The notes beneath the pieces are model-generated. The model had not been told where the DNA came from and made no database searches. It saw nothing but the letters and a program-made list of their open reading frames with translations. Source: Chloroflexi bacterium UBA6077 (GTDB lineage: Bacteria > Chloroflexota > UBA6077). From it: a stretch of DNA of 58,092 bases. Shown one piece after another: positions 6,887 to 15,737 of the stretch; position 1 is the stretch's first letter; every line of letters begins with the position of its first letter. The stretch is taken from positions 1 to 58,092 of the forward strand of contig DIXP01000022.1 in NCBI GenBank assembly GCA_002436065.1. Reading direction: 5' to 3'. Position numbers and translations under genes: made by a program.

Positions 6887-8983
6887 ATGGACAGCTTGAA
6901 GCTATCCCTTGGAGTCAAGTTCGCCAGCGTCATTCTTCTGGCGCTGCTGGTAGTGTTGAGCGTGAGCTTCTTCCTCCAGTACCGGGCCAACTCGAGCAAC
7001 CTGCAGCAGCTGTCTGAGGCGAACGCCCTGGCCAAATTCGATAGCCTTCACCTCAGCATGGCGGACTCCCTCGAGAAGGGTAACATGGAGCTGTTCCAGC
7101 AGATGCTGCAGCGCTCGGCCAAAGAGAAGGGCGTGCAGGGGATCCGGCTCCTGCAGGCAGATGGCAAAGCGGCCTACGCGAGCGAAGCTAGCCAGTTGCA
7201 GTGGATCGTTTCGCCGGAGCTGTTAGGCCGTGTGCGCTCCAGCAAGGACCCTGTCCTGGTCCAGGATACGGACCACGTGGACATCTATAAGGCAGATCCC
7301 GTGACTCCGGATTGCATCCGCTGCCACCGCTCCTGGAAGGCAAATGACGTCGGGGCGATCCTCCAGTTGCGGTACTCCAGGACCGATGTGATCCAGGCCG
7401 AGCAGCAGTTGGTTCAGGCGAGTCTACTGGCGCTGCTGGCAACGCTCATGGTGCTGGCTCTGGTGTCGATACTCGCGATTCGACGCATGGTGATCGTGCC
7501 AATCCAGGCCATGTCGTCGGCGATGCTCACATTGAGCCAGGGAGTACTCAAGAGGCGAGCGGCGGGAACGGGGAAGGATCGAACGGCTCGCCGCAAGGAC
7601 GAGATAGGGGATGCGGCCCGGGCCCTCGATCAGACCGAGCTGTACCTCCAGGAGATGGCCACCGTTGCTGAGCAGTTGGCCGAGGGGGACCTCACCGTCT
7701 CCATTCGACCCCGCTCAGGACAGGATGCCCTTGGCAGCGCCTTCACTCAGATGATCGCGAGCTTGCGGGAATCGATCGGGGAGGTTGCCGCCAGGGCGAG
7801 GCAGTTGAACTCGGCCTCCGATCAGCTGGGCCAGGCTGCAACTCAATCGAGTCAGGCCACTCAACAGATAGCCAGCACGGTCCAACAGATGGCGCAGGGC
7901 GCGGTGGCCACCTCCAGCAACGCCTACGATGCCTCGACTGCGGTGGAGCAGCTGAGTCGAGCGATAGACCAGATCGCCGAAGGGGCTCAGGAGCAGACCC
8001 GAGTCATGCAGAGCACGTCGGCAGTGGCGAGCAGCATCTCCCAGGCTACCGAGCAGGCGCACCGGGCTACAGAGAAGTTAGGGCAGGCGGCCGAGGCGGT
8101 TGACTTAGCGGCCCAGAGGGGAGCCAGCGTAGTGAGCAAGACCGGCGAGGGGATGCTAGCGATCAAGGCCGCCGTGAACGCCTCCGCCATCAAGATTCGC
8201 GATCTGGGTGCGCAGTCAACCCAGATCGGCCAGATCGTGAATACGATCGACGACATAGCCGAGCAGACCAACCTATTGGCACTGAATGCGGCGATAGAGG
8301 CAGCGCGGGCAGGGGAGCATGGGCGGGGCTTCGCGGTCGTTGCGGACGAGGTGCGGAAGCTGGCGGAGCGATCGTCTCGGGCGACCAAGGAGATCGCGGC
8401 CCTGATCTCCACCATTCAGAAGGGAACCGGGGAAGCCGTGCGGGCGATGGAGGCAGGGGATCGGGAAGTGGAGAATGGGGCGCAACTGGCCGGCGAGGCC
8501 GGAGCGGCTCTGCAGGCAATCACGCAAGCTATCCAGGCCTCCGAGGTCCAGGTGCAGGAGATCCAGGCGATCATGAGCCATCTGGACAGCGTCAAGCTGG
8601 AGCTGGTGAAGTCGGTGGACGCAGTGTCGGACGTGGTCGCGCATCACCTGGCATCGACGCAGGAGATGACCGCGCAGGCCAGCGGAGTGAAGCAGGCCGC
8701 CGAATCGGTTGCCTCGGTGTCCGAGCAGAACTCAGCGGCGACTGAAGAGGTCTCGGCCTCGACGGAGGAGATGCTGGCGCAGGCGGGGGAGATGGACTCC
8801 TCGGCACAGTCGCTGGCGCAGATGGCGGATGCCCTGCAGGAGGTCGTTGCTCGCTTCAAGGTGGAGGAAGAGGCATCGACCAGCGGAGTGGCGCTCAAAC
8901 GCCGCGGGGCGGACTGGGATGAGTGCCCGGCGGGAGCTGCCGGTTCCGGGGCAACCATGCTAGGCGGTAGAGAGGCCAGCTAA
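6887..8983 (+). CDS. Methyl-accepting chemotaxis protein with periplasmic c-type heme motif
   Basis: The 698-residue receptor has a first membrane helix (about 10-31), an extracytoplasmic sensor of about 145 residues, a second helix (about 178-198), HAMP-type segments (about 200-300) and a long MCP coiled coil with the conserved tip (IDDIAEQTNLLALNAAIEAA, then GRGFAVVADEVRKLAERS). The sensor contains one CXXCH heme-c motif (Cys143-Ile-Arg-Cys146-His147), as in heme-binding MCP sensors described from Geobacter. It would signal redox state or a heme ligand to CheA/CheW. Start chosen at 6887 because GGAGGT precedes it; the frame opens at 6845. It lies downstream of the hydrogenase, suggesting a role in sensing electron donors or redox potential, which is inference. 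No che genes are in the window. Confidence 0.92.
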   Translation: MDSLKLSLGVKFASVILLALLVVLSVSFFLQYRANSSNLQQLSEANALAKFDSLHLSMADSLEKGNMELFQQMLQRSAKEKGVQGIRLLQADGKAAYASEASQLQWIVSPELLGRVRSSKDPVLVQDTDHVDIYKADPVTPDCIRCHRSWKANDVGAILQLRYSRTDVIQAEQQLVQASLLALLATLMVLALVSILAIRRMVIVPIQAMSSAMLTLSQGVLKRRAAGTGKDRTARRKDEIGDAARALDQTELYLQEMATVAEQLAEGDLTVSIRPRSGQDALGSAFTQMIASLRESIGEVAARARQLNSASDQLGQAATQSSQATQQIASTVQQMAQGAVATSSNAYDASTAVEQLSRAIDQIAEGAQEQTRVMQSTSAVASSISQATEQAHRATEKLGQAAEAVDLAAQRGASVVSKTGEGMLAIKAAVNASAIKIRDLGAQSTQIGQIVNTIDDIAEQTNLLALNAAIEAARAGEHGRGFAVVADEVRKLAERSSRATKEIAALISTIQKGTGEAVRAMEAGDREVENGAQLAGEAGAALQAITQAIQASEVQVQEIQAIMSHLDSVKLELVKSVDAVSDVVAHHLASTQEMTAQASGVKQAAESVASVSEQNSAATEEVSASTEEMLAQAGEMDSSAQSLAQMADALQEVVARFKVEEEASTSGVALKRRGADWDECPAGAAGSGATMLGGREAS

Positions 8984-9089
8984 CAACCAGTAGCAGGCAG
9001 ATAGAGACATGGTCCCACCATCGCGCAGAGTCACCGGCTCCTAATCCGGTGCGCCGCACTGCTCGCAGAACTGCGCGGCACCAGCCGGA

Positions 9090-9490
9090 GGCGTCGGCGA
9101 TCAGCGATTGCCAGATTGCGGGCTCGGTCGTCGGCACGGCCGCGACTGTCGGCGGCGCAACCGCTCCGGTCCGGCTGAACGTGCCGGTGACGCCGCCGCG
9201 GCCGCCGGCGTTGTAGCTGCCCTGAAGGTTGATCGCGAACTTCGCCCAGGTCGCGCTCTTCGGCACGTCGAGGCTCACCGAGAACGGCTAGTTCATCGGA
9301 TCGGTCGCCATACCGTCTTTCGGCGCCTTGCGGGTCTGGTAGCTCTGCGCCTTGACGCCCTCGGCCTCGGCCGTGACGGTGAGGTCGGCGCTCCAGCCGT
9401 TCTTCGCCTGAGCAGATCCCGAGACCACGAGCTTGTCGCCAACCAGCTTACCGCGGGGTGGATCGCCGACGATCGGGGACAGGGCGGAGA
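9090..9490 (-). pseudogene. Decayed gene with in-frame stop, secreted beta-rich protein-like
   Basis: One minus-strand frame encodes KLVGDKLVVSGSAQAKNGWS, then VTAEAEGV, KAPKDGMATDPMN, an in-frame TAG (9288-9290), then PFSVSLDVPKSATWAKFAI and LQGSYNAGGRGGVTGTFS. Both halves have the alternating pattern of a beta-sandwich domain and continue in the same frame across the stop. No start was found, and its 5' part overlaps the Fic 3' end, so it is probably a relic. Function is unknown. Confidence 0.45.
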
Positions 9491-10719
9491 GGCTTCTCCA
9501 TGCGCGTGTCGCCGGTGGGGGTGGCAAGTGCTCGCTCGAAGCCCGTCAGGGCGTCGATCAGCCCGTTGGCCTCGAAGACCCGTCTCCACCGTACCTGCTT
9601 GATTGGGGCAAGGACGCCGGCCTCTACCAGGCGCTCCACAGCGAGATTCGTTGCCTGCGTGCTCCGGCCTATGAGGTTCTTCGCCGTTGCGACCGTGATG
9701 ACTGGGACAGCGGGGAGGACCGAGAGGAGCAGGTTGGTTGCGGAGTTGCGCCGCACGGAGGCCGCCTGCTGCCTCCACCGGGCCACCAGCTCGTCGATCT
9801 GGGCGCCGAACAGCTCGGCGTCCTTCGACGCCCGGGCCGTCGCGGCGGCGAATAGCTGGATCCACTGGGCGATCCCTACACCCGCCTCCAGGTCGGTTGG
9901 CTCTCCAACGTATCGAGCGGCGGTGAGGCCGTCCACGTAGTCACGGGAGCGGGTGGCCAGGATCAGCGAGATCGGCGGGACGTAATGTGGGGCCAGCCCC
10001 CGGCGTCGCAGCACTACGTGGATTAGCACCCGTCCCACACGTCCGTTTCCGTCGCTAAACGGGTGGATCGTCTCGAATTGGGCGTGCGCCAGAGCCGCCT
10101 GCACCAACGGTGTGTGCCTCTCCGAACTGATGTATTCCACGAAGTCCTGGAGCAAGCCGGGCACCTCCTCCGGCGGAGGAGGAACGAAGGCGGCGCCACA
10201 GGGATTCGTATCGTTACCGCCGATCCAGTTTTGTGCAGTGCGAACTACTCCGCCCAGGTGGGCGTACTGCGTGCGTAGCATGAGCCGGCGGTGGGCCTCG
10301 CACAGCTCCTCGACGGTGATCTGGGGCTTGCCGGTTAGCTCCTCCACGGCGTATCGCATGGCCTCTATGTTGCCGAGCACCGCCTCCGCCGCAACGTCCC
10401 TGGTCGGCTCGCCGAGCGCACGGGCAGCCTCTGCCTGTATCAGGCGCCGCTGCCCCACCACCAACTCCTCGATCCGGGAGGATCCCACGGCCTCCGCTCG
10501 CAACAGGAGCCGGGCTATCCCCTCCATGTCGGCGACGTTGGGTCTCGCCTCGTTCAGTCGCCGAATGGCGGCTTCCGCCTCGGCGAGGTCTGCTGCCGCG
10601 TCGTCGGACAGCAGCACGCCACGGTGGACCGAGAGAGGGTCGGGGATATATGCCTCGTAGCGGCATGGCTCGCGGTATTTCTTTGGGACACCGAGCCCGG
10701 TGTCCTGCGGCTGCCACAC
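9448..10719 (-). CDS. Fic family protein (putative AMPylator) with C-terminal winged helix
   Basis: The catalytic Fic motif is intact: HPFSDGNGRVGR (HPFxDGNGRxxR). It transfers AMP or another nucleotide moiety to hydroxyl side chains of target proteins. N-terminal to it lies a SSRIEE segment resembling the SxxxE inhibitory helix of class II Fic proteins, which places a Glu in the active site. The C-terminal region (ITVATAKNLIGRSTQATNLA, VERLVEAGVL) is a winged-helix DNA-binding module. The frame is open to 10833, but a TATAAT at 10777-10772 on the minus strand argues for a start inside; I used GTG at 10719, uncertain. The last 15 or so residues overlap a decayed gene and may be non-native. 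No partner antitoxin is adjacent. Confidence 0.85.
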   Translation of the reverse strand: MWQPQDTGLGVPKKYREPCRYEAYIPDPLSVHRGVLLSDDAAADLAEAEAAIRRLNEARPNVADMEGIARLLLRAEAVGSSRIEELVVGQRRLIQAEAARALGEPTRDVAAEAVLGNIEAMRYAVEELTGKPQITVEELCEAHRRLMLRTQYAHLGGVVRTAQNWIGGNDTNPCGAAFVPPPPEEVPGLLQDFVEYISSERHTPLVQAALAHAQFETIHPFSDGNGRVGRVLIHVVLRRRGLAPHYVPPISLILATRSRDYVDGLTAARYVGEPTDLEAGVGIAQWIQLFAAATARASKDAELFGAQIDELVARWRQQAASVRRNSATNLLLSVLPAVPVITVATAKNLIGRSTQATNLAVERLVEAGVLAPIKQVRWRRVFEANGLIDALTGFERALATPTGDTRMEKPLRPVPDRRRSTPR

Positions 10720-10738
10720 GCGGGAGACGAGACGCGAC

Positions 10739-10777
10739 AACCTTGAACTCCCACCGCGAAATTTCAAGGTTATTATA
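10739..10777 (-). promoter_or_regulatory. Fic gene promoter (-10) and downstream dyad
   Basis: On the minus strand TATAAT (10777-10772) is followed by the dyad AACCTTGAA / TTCAAGGTT (arms 10763-10771 and 10739-10747). The dyad would lie at or just after the transcription start, a repressor-like position. A near-identical dyad sits beside the Fic fragment at 3439-3470. Binding by the Fic protein's own winged-helix domain is possible but unproven. The -35 is weak. Confidence 0.5.
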
Positions 10778-10856
10778 CTATCGGCAAGCAACCTGGAAAA
10801 GGTGAAGGTGTCCAGTTGCGTTCCCGTCGACATGGCGGGCGGTGTCGTGCTAGAGT

Positions 10857-10878
10857 ATACCTATACCCCTATAGGTAT
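10857..10878 (+). promoter_or_regulatory. CsoR operator
   Basis: A perfect dyad of 9-base arms (ATACCTATA, 10857-10865, and TATAGGTAT, 10870-10878) encloses CCCC. TACC/GGTA arms around a C-rich centre match known operators of CsoR/RcnR-family repressors. It lies 34 bases before csoR and would control csoR and the ATPase together. Confidence 0.8.
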
Positions 10879-10912
10879 CCCCAGGCGAGATGATGCGCGG
10901 AGGTTAGGTGAT

Positions 10913-11188
10913 ATGCGCCAGTGCATGGATATCCCAAATATTCAATCGAGAATCAGGAAGATCGAAGGGCAGCTCAGGGCCATCTCGGAGATGGTGGAAA
11001 AGGATGTCCCTTGCGAGGACATCCTGATTCAGGTCAATGCCGCCAAGGGTGCGTTGCACAAGGTCGGCCAGTTGGTGCTGGAGGGCCACTTGAGCCACTG
11101 TGTTCGCGATGGTATCGAGCATGGCGATGCGGACAAGACCATTGCCGACTTTTCGAAAGCCATCGAGCATTTCTCCAGGATGGGGTAG
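10913..11188 (+). CDS. csoR: CsoR/RcnR-family metal-sensing repressor
   Basis: The 91-residue all-helical protein (DUF156 fold) contains RIRKIEGQLRAISEMVEKDV, the first ligand Cys in VPCEDIL, and the His and Cys of GHLSHCV. This C-H-C set is the Cu(I) site of copper-type CsoR, which releases DNA when copper is bound. A GGAGG lies about 8 bases before the ATG at 10913. It is followed about 30 bases later by a P1B ATPase and preceded by a matching operator, giving an autoregulated efflux operon. Other metals or sulfur compounds are sensed by some family members, so copper is likely rather than certain. Confidence 0.9.
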   Translation: MRQCMDIPNIQSRIRKIEGQLRAISEMVEKDVPCEDILIQVNAAKGALHKVGQLVLEGHLSHCVRDGIEHGDADKTIADFSKAIEHFSRMG

Positions 11189-11220
11189 TAGTTGGAGTGG
11201 CAGGGTTAAAAGGGTCCTTC

Positions 11221-13062
11221 GTGGATGAAGAAAGGCGTACGGCCCTGTTCCTTCTGCTGTCTGCCCTATCGCTGCTCGTCAGCTTTCTCGGCGTCGGAGA
11301 GCTGCCGGTGGATGCTGCCTGGCTTGCGGTGCTCCTCTGCGGAATCCCCATCATAAAGGGGGCTGTGGAAGGGCTGATCCGCGAATTCGATATAAGGGCG
11401 GACGTTCTGGTTTCCATCGCTTTGATTGCCTCGGTGATTATCGGCGAGACCTTCGCCGCGGGCGAGATCGCCTTCATTATGGTGATCGGTGCCCTGCTGG
11501 AGGAGAGAACCGTTGCCAAGGCCCGCGCTGGTATCGAGAAGCTGGTGCATCTCACTCCTCGAACGGCGAGGGTCGTGCGGGATGGGGTGGAATGCCTTGT
11601 CCCCGCCGAGCAGGTAAAGGTTGGCGATACCCTTCGTGTGCTCGCGGGAGAGACCATCGCGGTGGATGGTGTGATCACCAGCGGACAGACGTCCATAGAC
11701 CAGGCGGTGATGACGGGGGAATCCTTGCCGGTGGACAAGGGTGCGGGTGATGAGGTCTCCAGCGGTACCGTCAACCAATTCGGTACCTTCGAAATGAAGG
11801 CCACGAAGGTTGGCGAGGACAGCTCCCTTCAGAGAATGGTCCGGTTGGTGGAATCGGCTGATGCCGGCAAGGCCAAGATCGTCAGGATTGCGGACAGATG
11901 GGCAACCTGGATTGTGGTGATCGCTCTAAGCTCCGCCGCCGTCACATGGCTGGTCACGGGCGAGATCATACGGGCTGTGACCGTGCTGGTTGTGTTCTGT
12001 CCCTGCGCTCTGGTGCTTGCGACGCCTACCGCGATTATGGCCGGTATCGGCAATGCGACACGATATGGGATCCTGATTCGGGAGGGCGATGCTCTTGAAC
12101 GGCTGGCAAAAGTCAGGAGCATTGCCTTCGATAAAACGGGTACGCTTACCTACGGAAAGCCTTCCGTAGTGGCCGTCGAAAGCTTTGAGCAGGGCATATC
12201 CCCCGAAAGGCTGCTCTCGTTGACAGCCTCCGCGGAATTGCGTTCGGAGCATCCATTGGGGAAGGCTATAGTGGCTCATTCCAGGTCGGTTTCTAAGGCA
12301 TCCCTGTCGGAACCGAAAGATTTCAGGATGCTAGCGGGCCGTGGCGTTCGTGGGGTCGTGGATAACCATACCGTTTTGGCCGGAAATCTGGATCTACTGT
12401 TTGACAGCTCCGTATCGGTGCCGCAAGAGATAACGAATAAGACCACGGAGTGTAAGGACGATGGTTGCACCGTCATATACGTTGCCGTGGATGGCCGTGC
12501 GACGGGCTTCATTGCCCTTTCGGATACGCTGCGGCCGGACGCCGTCGATATGGTGAGAGGCATCGAGAGAACCGGCGTGAGAAGCATCTTGCTTACGGGG
12601 GATCACCCTCAGGCAGCTTCCCATATCGCGAAGTCCGTGGGAATCACCCGAATCCACTCGGATTGCCTACCGAGCGAGAAAATGCTCCTTATCGAGGCGT
12701 ATCAAGATAATGGGGACATGGTTTGCATGGTAGGCGACGGAGTCAACGACGCGCCGGCGCTGAAGAAGGCGTTTGTGGGCATAGCGATGGGGGGTATCGG
12801 CAGCGATATCGCCGTGGACGCAGCGGATATCGCTTTTGTCAGCGACGACATAAAGTATATTCCGCATCTACTGGGTCTGTCTCAAAGGACGATGAATACG
12901 ATCAAGCTGAATCTGACGCTCTCAATGGCTCTCAATTTTCTCGCCGTTGTTCTGGCTATGGCGGGTGTGCTGAATCCTGTCGCGGGGGCGCTAGTGCATA
13001 ACGTTGGCTCGGTTGCGGTAGTTGCGAATTCATCTCTGTTGTTGAATTGGAAGAAGAGCTAG
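11221..13062 (+). CDS. Heavy-metal P1B-type ATPase, no N-terminal metal-binding domain
   Basis: The roughly 613-residue pump has the full P-type ATPase core: TGES in the actuator domain, FCPCALVLATPTA (the CPC metal site), DKTGTLT phosphorylation loop, SEHPLGKAI (the P1B HP motif), and GDGVNDAPAL. It exports a soft metal cation from the cytoplasm. The N-terminus begins straight with membrane helices, so the usual HMA domain with CxxC is absent. The last helices carry LNPVAGALVHNVGSVAVVANSS, which differs from the textbook Cu+ (YN, MSS) and Zn2+ (D, G) patterns; copper is inferred from the CsoR partner. The start is uncertain: I used GTG at 11221, after AAAGGG. The open frame further upstream overlaps csoR and is spurious. 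Confidence 0.9.
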   Translation: MDEERRTALFLLLSALSLLVSFLGVGELPVDAAWLAVLLCGIPIIKGAVEGLIREFDIRADVLVSIALIASVIIGETFAAGEIAFIMVIGALLEERTVAKARAGIEKLVHLTPRTARVVRDGVECLVPAEQVKVGDTLRVLAGETIAVDGVITSGQTSIDQAVMTGESLPVDKGAGDEVSSGTVNQFGTFEMKATKVGEDSSLQRMVRLVESADAGKAKIVRIADRWATWIVVIALSSAAVTWLVTGEIIRAVTVLVVFCPCALVLATPTAIMAGIGNATRYGILIREGDALERLAKVRSIAFDKTGTLTYGKPSVVAVESFEQGISPERLLSLTASAELRSEHPLGKAIVAHSRSVSKASLSEPKDFRMLAGRGVRGVVDNHTVLAGNLDLLFDSSVSVPQEITNKTTECKDDGCTVIYVAVDGRATGFIALSDTLRPDAVDMVRGIERTGVRSILLTGDHPQAASHIAKSVGITRIHSDCLPSEKMLLIEAYQDNGDMVCMVGDGVNDAPALKKAFVGIAMGGIGSDIAVDAADIAFVSDDIKYIPHLLGLSQRTMNTIKLNLTLSMALNFLAVVLAMAGVLNPVAGALVHNVGSVAVVANSSLLLNWKKS

Positions 13063-13249
13063 GACGGTGCCTCACTCTCGGATTCCATTGGCTGCTTGCC
13101 ATGGTCAATTGGGCCATTACAGGCAAGCGCCAGATTACGCTCGAAGCAGCCAAAGGGCGCGGCGACCGCAGCATGAGCCGCGACGCCGGCCCCTTCTACG
13201 GGAGATCTGGCACTTGACCTACCTTCTCAAAGACAAGGGGCGAGAAGAT

Positions 13250-14152
13250 ATGCATAGGTTTCTAAGAAACCTGTGGGGCCGGCTCCGTTTCTACGCCGCG
13301 TTCGTGTGGCGCTTTGTGGTGCTGCGACGCTCGGAACCGCTCATCTATGGCGTGGCGGTCACGGACCGGTGCAACCTTGCCTGCCGCGGCTGTCACGTTT
13401 CCAATACCGGCCGTCCCGATATGACCTGGGATCAACTGGCCACCGCGATGCGGGACGCGTGGAACCGTGGGTTCCGCGAACTGTACTTCAGCGGCGGGGA
13501 ACCCATGCTGTGGCGCGACGAAGGCCGCACACTCAAGGACGCGATCGCCGAGGCGAAACGGATTGGATTCTTTCACGTGCATGTGTACACCAATGGCCTG
13601 CTTGGACTCGAAGCCTCGGCCGATCTCGTCTGGGTCAGTATGGACGGGCTGCCTGGCACCTTTGATTTGCGGCGCGGCAATCACTTCCATCAAGTCGAAC
13701 AGGCCGTTCGCACGGGTTTGCATCCAAGGGTTGCCGTCATCTACACGATCGACCGCAACACTGCGGAGGGCGTCGAGCCATTTCTACGGTGGGTAGATGA
13801 GACGAGATTCCCTGTCATCGGTGTCATGTTCTACTTCCACACGCCCTACTACGGGCGCGACGAGCTGTTTCTGAGCGCCGATGAGCGCGCGCCGATCGTT
13901 GACCGGCTCCTCGACTACATCAGGGATGGGCTACCGATCCTCAATTCGCGGGCCGGCCTGCTGGCGCTCAAGTCCGGCGACTGGCCGAGGCGCCTGCCAA
14001 TAGCGTGGGTTGCGGACGTTGACGGCGAGTCGGCGTGCTGTCGTGCTTCCGATGAGGTGTGCACGGATTGCGGCTATGCGGCCTGCATCGAGCTAGCGGA
14101 GTTTCAACGGCTGCGTCCGAGCGCCGTGCTTGGCATGCTGAGGTACTGGTGA
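13250..14152 (+). CDS. Radical SAM protein with C-terminal cysteine cluster
   Basis: The 300-residue protein has the SAM/[4Fe-4S] motif in VTDRCNLACRGCHVS (Cys41, Cys45, Cys48), the ELYFSGGEPMLW glycine motif and a C-terminal Cys cluster (ESACCRASDEVCTDCGYAAC) that could bind an auxiliary FeS cluster. The N-terminal 25 residues are basic and hydrophobic, perhaps membrane-attached. No specific radical-SAM subfamily is recognised. The stop codon overlaps the ATG of the following HemW-like gene by one base, so the two are translationally coupled and may act together. Start ATG at 13250. Confidence 0.85.
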   Translation: MHRFLRNLWGRLRFYAAFVWRFVVLRRSEPLIYGVAVTDRCNLACRGCHVSNTGRPDMTWDQLATAMRDAWNRGFRELYFSGGEPMLWRDEGRTLKDAIAEAKRIGFFHVHVYTNGLLGLEASADLVWVSMDGLPGTFDLRRGNHFHQVEQAVRTGLHPRVAVIYTIDRNTAEGVEPFLRWVDETRFPVIGVMFYFHTPYYGRDELFLSADERAPIVDRLLDYIRDGLPILNSRAGLLALKSGDWPRRLPIAWVADVDGESACCRASDEVCTDCGYAACIELAEFQRLRPSAVLGMLRYW

Positions 14153-15444
14153 TGGGCCCAGACTACCGGCTATCGCGCCTGATCACGCACTCAATTCGCC
14201 GCCACCTTGTGGGGTCCGAACAGCGCTGGGTTTTCGAGCGCCCCCCACAGGACTGGGCGCCGCCACCCATCGAGCGCACTTCGCTGTATCTGCACGTGCC
14301 CTTCTGTCGCCACTCCTGTCCCTATTGCCCCTACACAAAGGTGCAATATCGCGAGTCGCTGGTGGAACCCTTCACCCTCGCGGCGATCGCCGAGGTGGAC
14401 TGGTGGGCCGATGCAGTTGGGCCGGCCGAGATAACGAGTGTATACATCGGCGGAGGCACTCCGACGCTGGCGCTGGACAGTGTCGCCCGTGTGCTGATGC
14501 GGGTGCGGGAACGGTTCCGCCTGACAGGCGACATCTGCATCGAGACCAACCCCGCCGACGTGGACGATGAGACCGTGCGGCGACTGCATGATATGGGCGT
14601 TGAGCTTGTCTCGGTTGGCGTGCAATCGTTCCAACAGGAGAAGCTCGCCATGCTCGGACGCGACTACGCGCCCGACATCGCGGAGCGCGCCCTGGCGTTG
14701 CTTGCGGGGAGCGATTTCGCATCGGTCAATGCGGATATCATGTTTGCCCTGCCGTGCCAGGCCGCCGCCGACGTGATTGCCGACCTGGCCCGAGCAGCGC
14801 AGCTCGGCGCGGACCAACTCACGACCTACCCGCTCTTCACCTTCCCCTACACCGCGGTCGGCAAGTACCTGCGCCTGGCGGCGGTGCGCATGCCAGATCT
14901 GCGTATGCGCCAGGCGCACTACCGGGCCATCAGCGGGTGGTGCGCCCAACAGGGCTTCGAGCGCGTTTCGGTGTGGGGCTTCAAGCGCGGCACCGTCCCG
15001 CGATACTCCTCGGTCACCAGGGACGGCTACATAGGGGTTGGCCCAGGCGCCGGATCGCATCTATCCGACGGGTTCGTGCTCAACACATTCGATCTCAGCA
15101 GTTGGACCGGCGCGATGCGCGATGGGCGCGGGGCGACCGCCCTGCGCATGCCGTTCGCCGGTGAGATGTCTGGCTGGTGGTGGTTGTACTGGCGCTTCTA
15201 CGACACGCGCATTCCGCTGGACGACCTCGATGCGGCTCTTGGCAACGACGCCCCCAAGGCCCGCCGATGGCTGAGAGTCGTGGAACAGGCTGGGTTTGCG
15301 GTTCGCAACGGCGGGCGTCTAGAACTCACTGAGCGGGGCGCGTTCTGGCTTCATCTCGCGCAGAACTACTTTGCACTGAACTATGTGAACACTTTGTGGA
15401 CCCAGGCGCGTCGGGAGCCGTGGCCGCGGGCGGTAGCGATCTGA
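14152..15444 (+). CDS. HemW/HemN-like radical SAM protein (copy B, intact)
   Basis: This 430-residue protein has YLHVPFCRHSCPYCPYTK (Cys52, Cys56, Cys59), SVYIGGGTPTLA, ETNPADV, SVGVQSFQQEKLAMLGRDY and NADIMFALP, the hallmark order of the oxygen-independent coproporphyrinogen oxidase/HemW family. The fourth Cys of true HemN (CxxxCxxCxC) is absent, as in HemW-type heme chaperones and various methyltransferase-like relatives, so coproporphyrinogen oxidation should not be assumed. The ATG at 14152 overlaps the previous stop. A 357-base internal piece of this gene is duplicated at 2914-3270. PadR copy B follows about 290 bases later. Substrate unknown. Confidence 0.85.
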   Translation: MGPDYRLSRLITHSIRRHLVGSEQRWVFERPPQDWAPPPIERTSLYLHVPFCRHSCPYCPYTKVQYRESLVEPFTLAAIAEVDWWADAVGPAEITSVYIGGGTPTLALDSVARVLMRVRERFRLTGDICIETNPADVDDETVRRLHDMGVELVSVGVQSFQQEKLAMLGRDYAPDIAERALALLAGSDFASVNADIMFALPCQAAADVIADLARAAQLGADQLTTYPLFTFPYTAVGKYLRLAAVRMPDLRMRQAHYRAISGWCAQQGFERVSVWGFKRGTVPRYSSVTRDGYIGVGPGAGSHLSDGFVLNTFDLSSWTGAMRDGRGATALRMPFAGEMSGWWWLYWRFYDTRIPLDDLDAALGNDAPKARRWLRVVEQAGFAVRNGGRLELTERGAFWLHLAQNYFALNYVNTLWTQARREPWPRAVAI

Positions 15445-15654
15445 ACCGGGACTCTGGCTAACCCTGCGCTGCCGCTCGTGGCGTGAGGACCCCGATCGAA
15501 CGAGAAGTAGTGCGGCAGCTTGTCCCCTGCCGCTCGGCCTCGACCAAACAATAGACGCGCTACCAGTCGCCAGCTGGGCAACACAAGTCGCGCGGGGAAG
15601 AGAGGCCCCTGCGTGATCTTTACGCCGCTCGCCTCATCTTTCCCTGCACGGCCC

Positions 15655-15693
15655 TTTACATACCTAGCACTGGCATGTATAGTGCTGCTATGC
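15655..15693 (+). promoter_or_regulatory. Promoter with dyad in front of padR copy B
   Basis: TTTACA (15655-15660) and TATAGT (15678-15683) again lie 17 bases apart, with the same TAGCACT...AGTGCTG dyad. Only one arm base differs from copy A. Sequence similarity between the two copies begins here (CCCTTTACATACC), so the duplication includes the regulatory region. Confidence 0.7.
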
Positions 15694-15737
15694 ACACTCG
15701 GGTTCGAGTTCATTATTGCCGCGCGGAGGGTGAAATC

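Noticed and set aside
10921..11220. Upstream extension of the P1B ATPase frame
   Set aside because: It overlaps csoR in another frame; its translation resembles no ATPase N-terminus, so the gene should start near 11221.
13100..13216. 38-codon frame between the ATPase and radical-SAM genes
   Set aside because: No ribosome site and no recognisable motif; the residues look like a short relic at best.
14152..15444. Calling this gene hemN (coproporphyrinogen oxidase)
   Set aside because: The fourth Cys of the HemN CxxxCxxCxC motif is missing, and no other heme genes are nearby; only HemW/HemN-like is supported.
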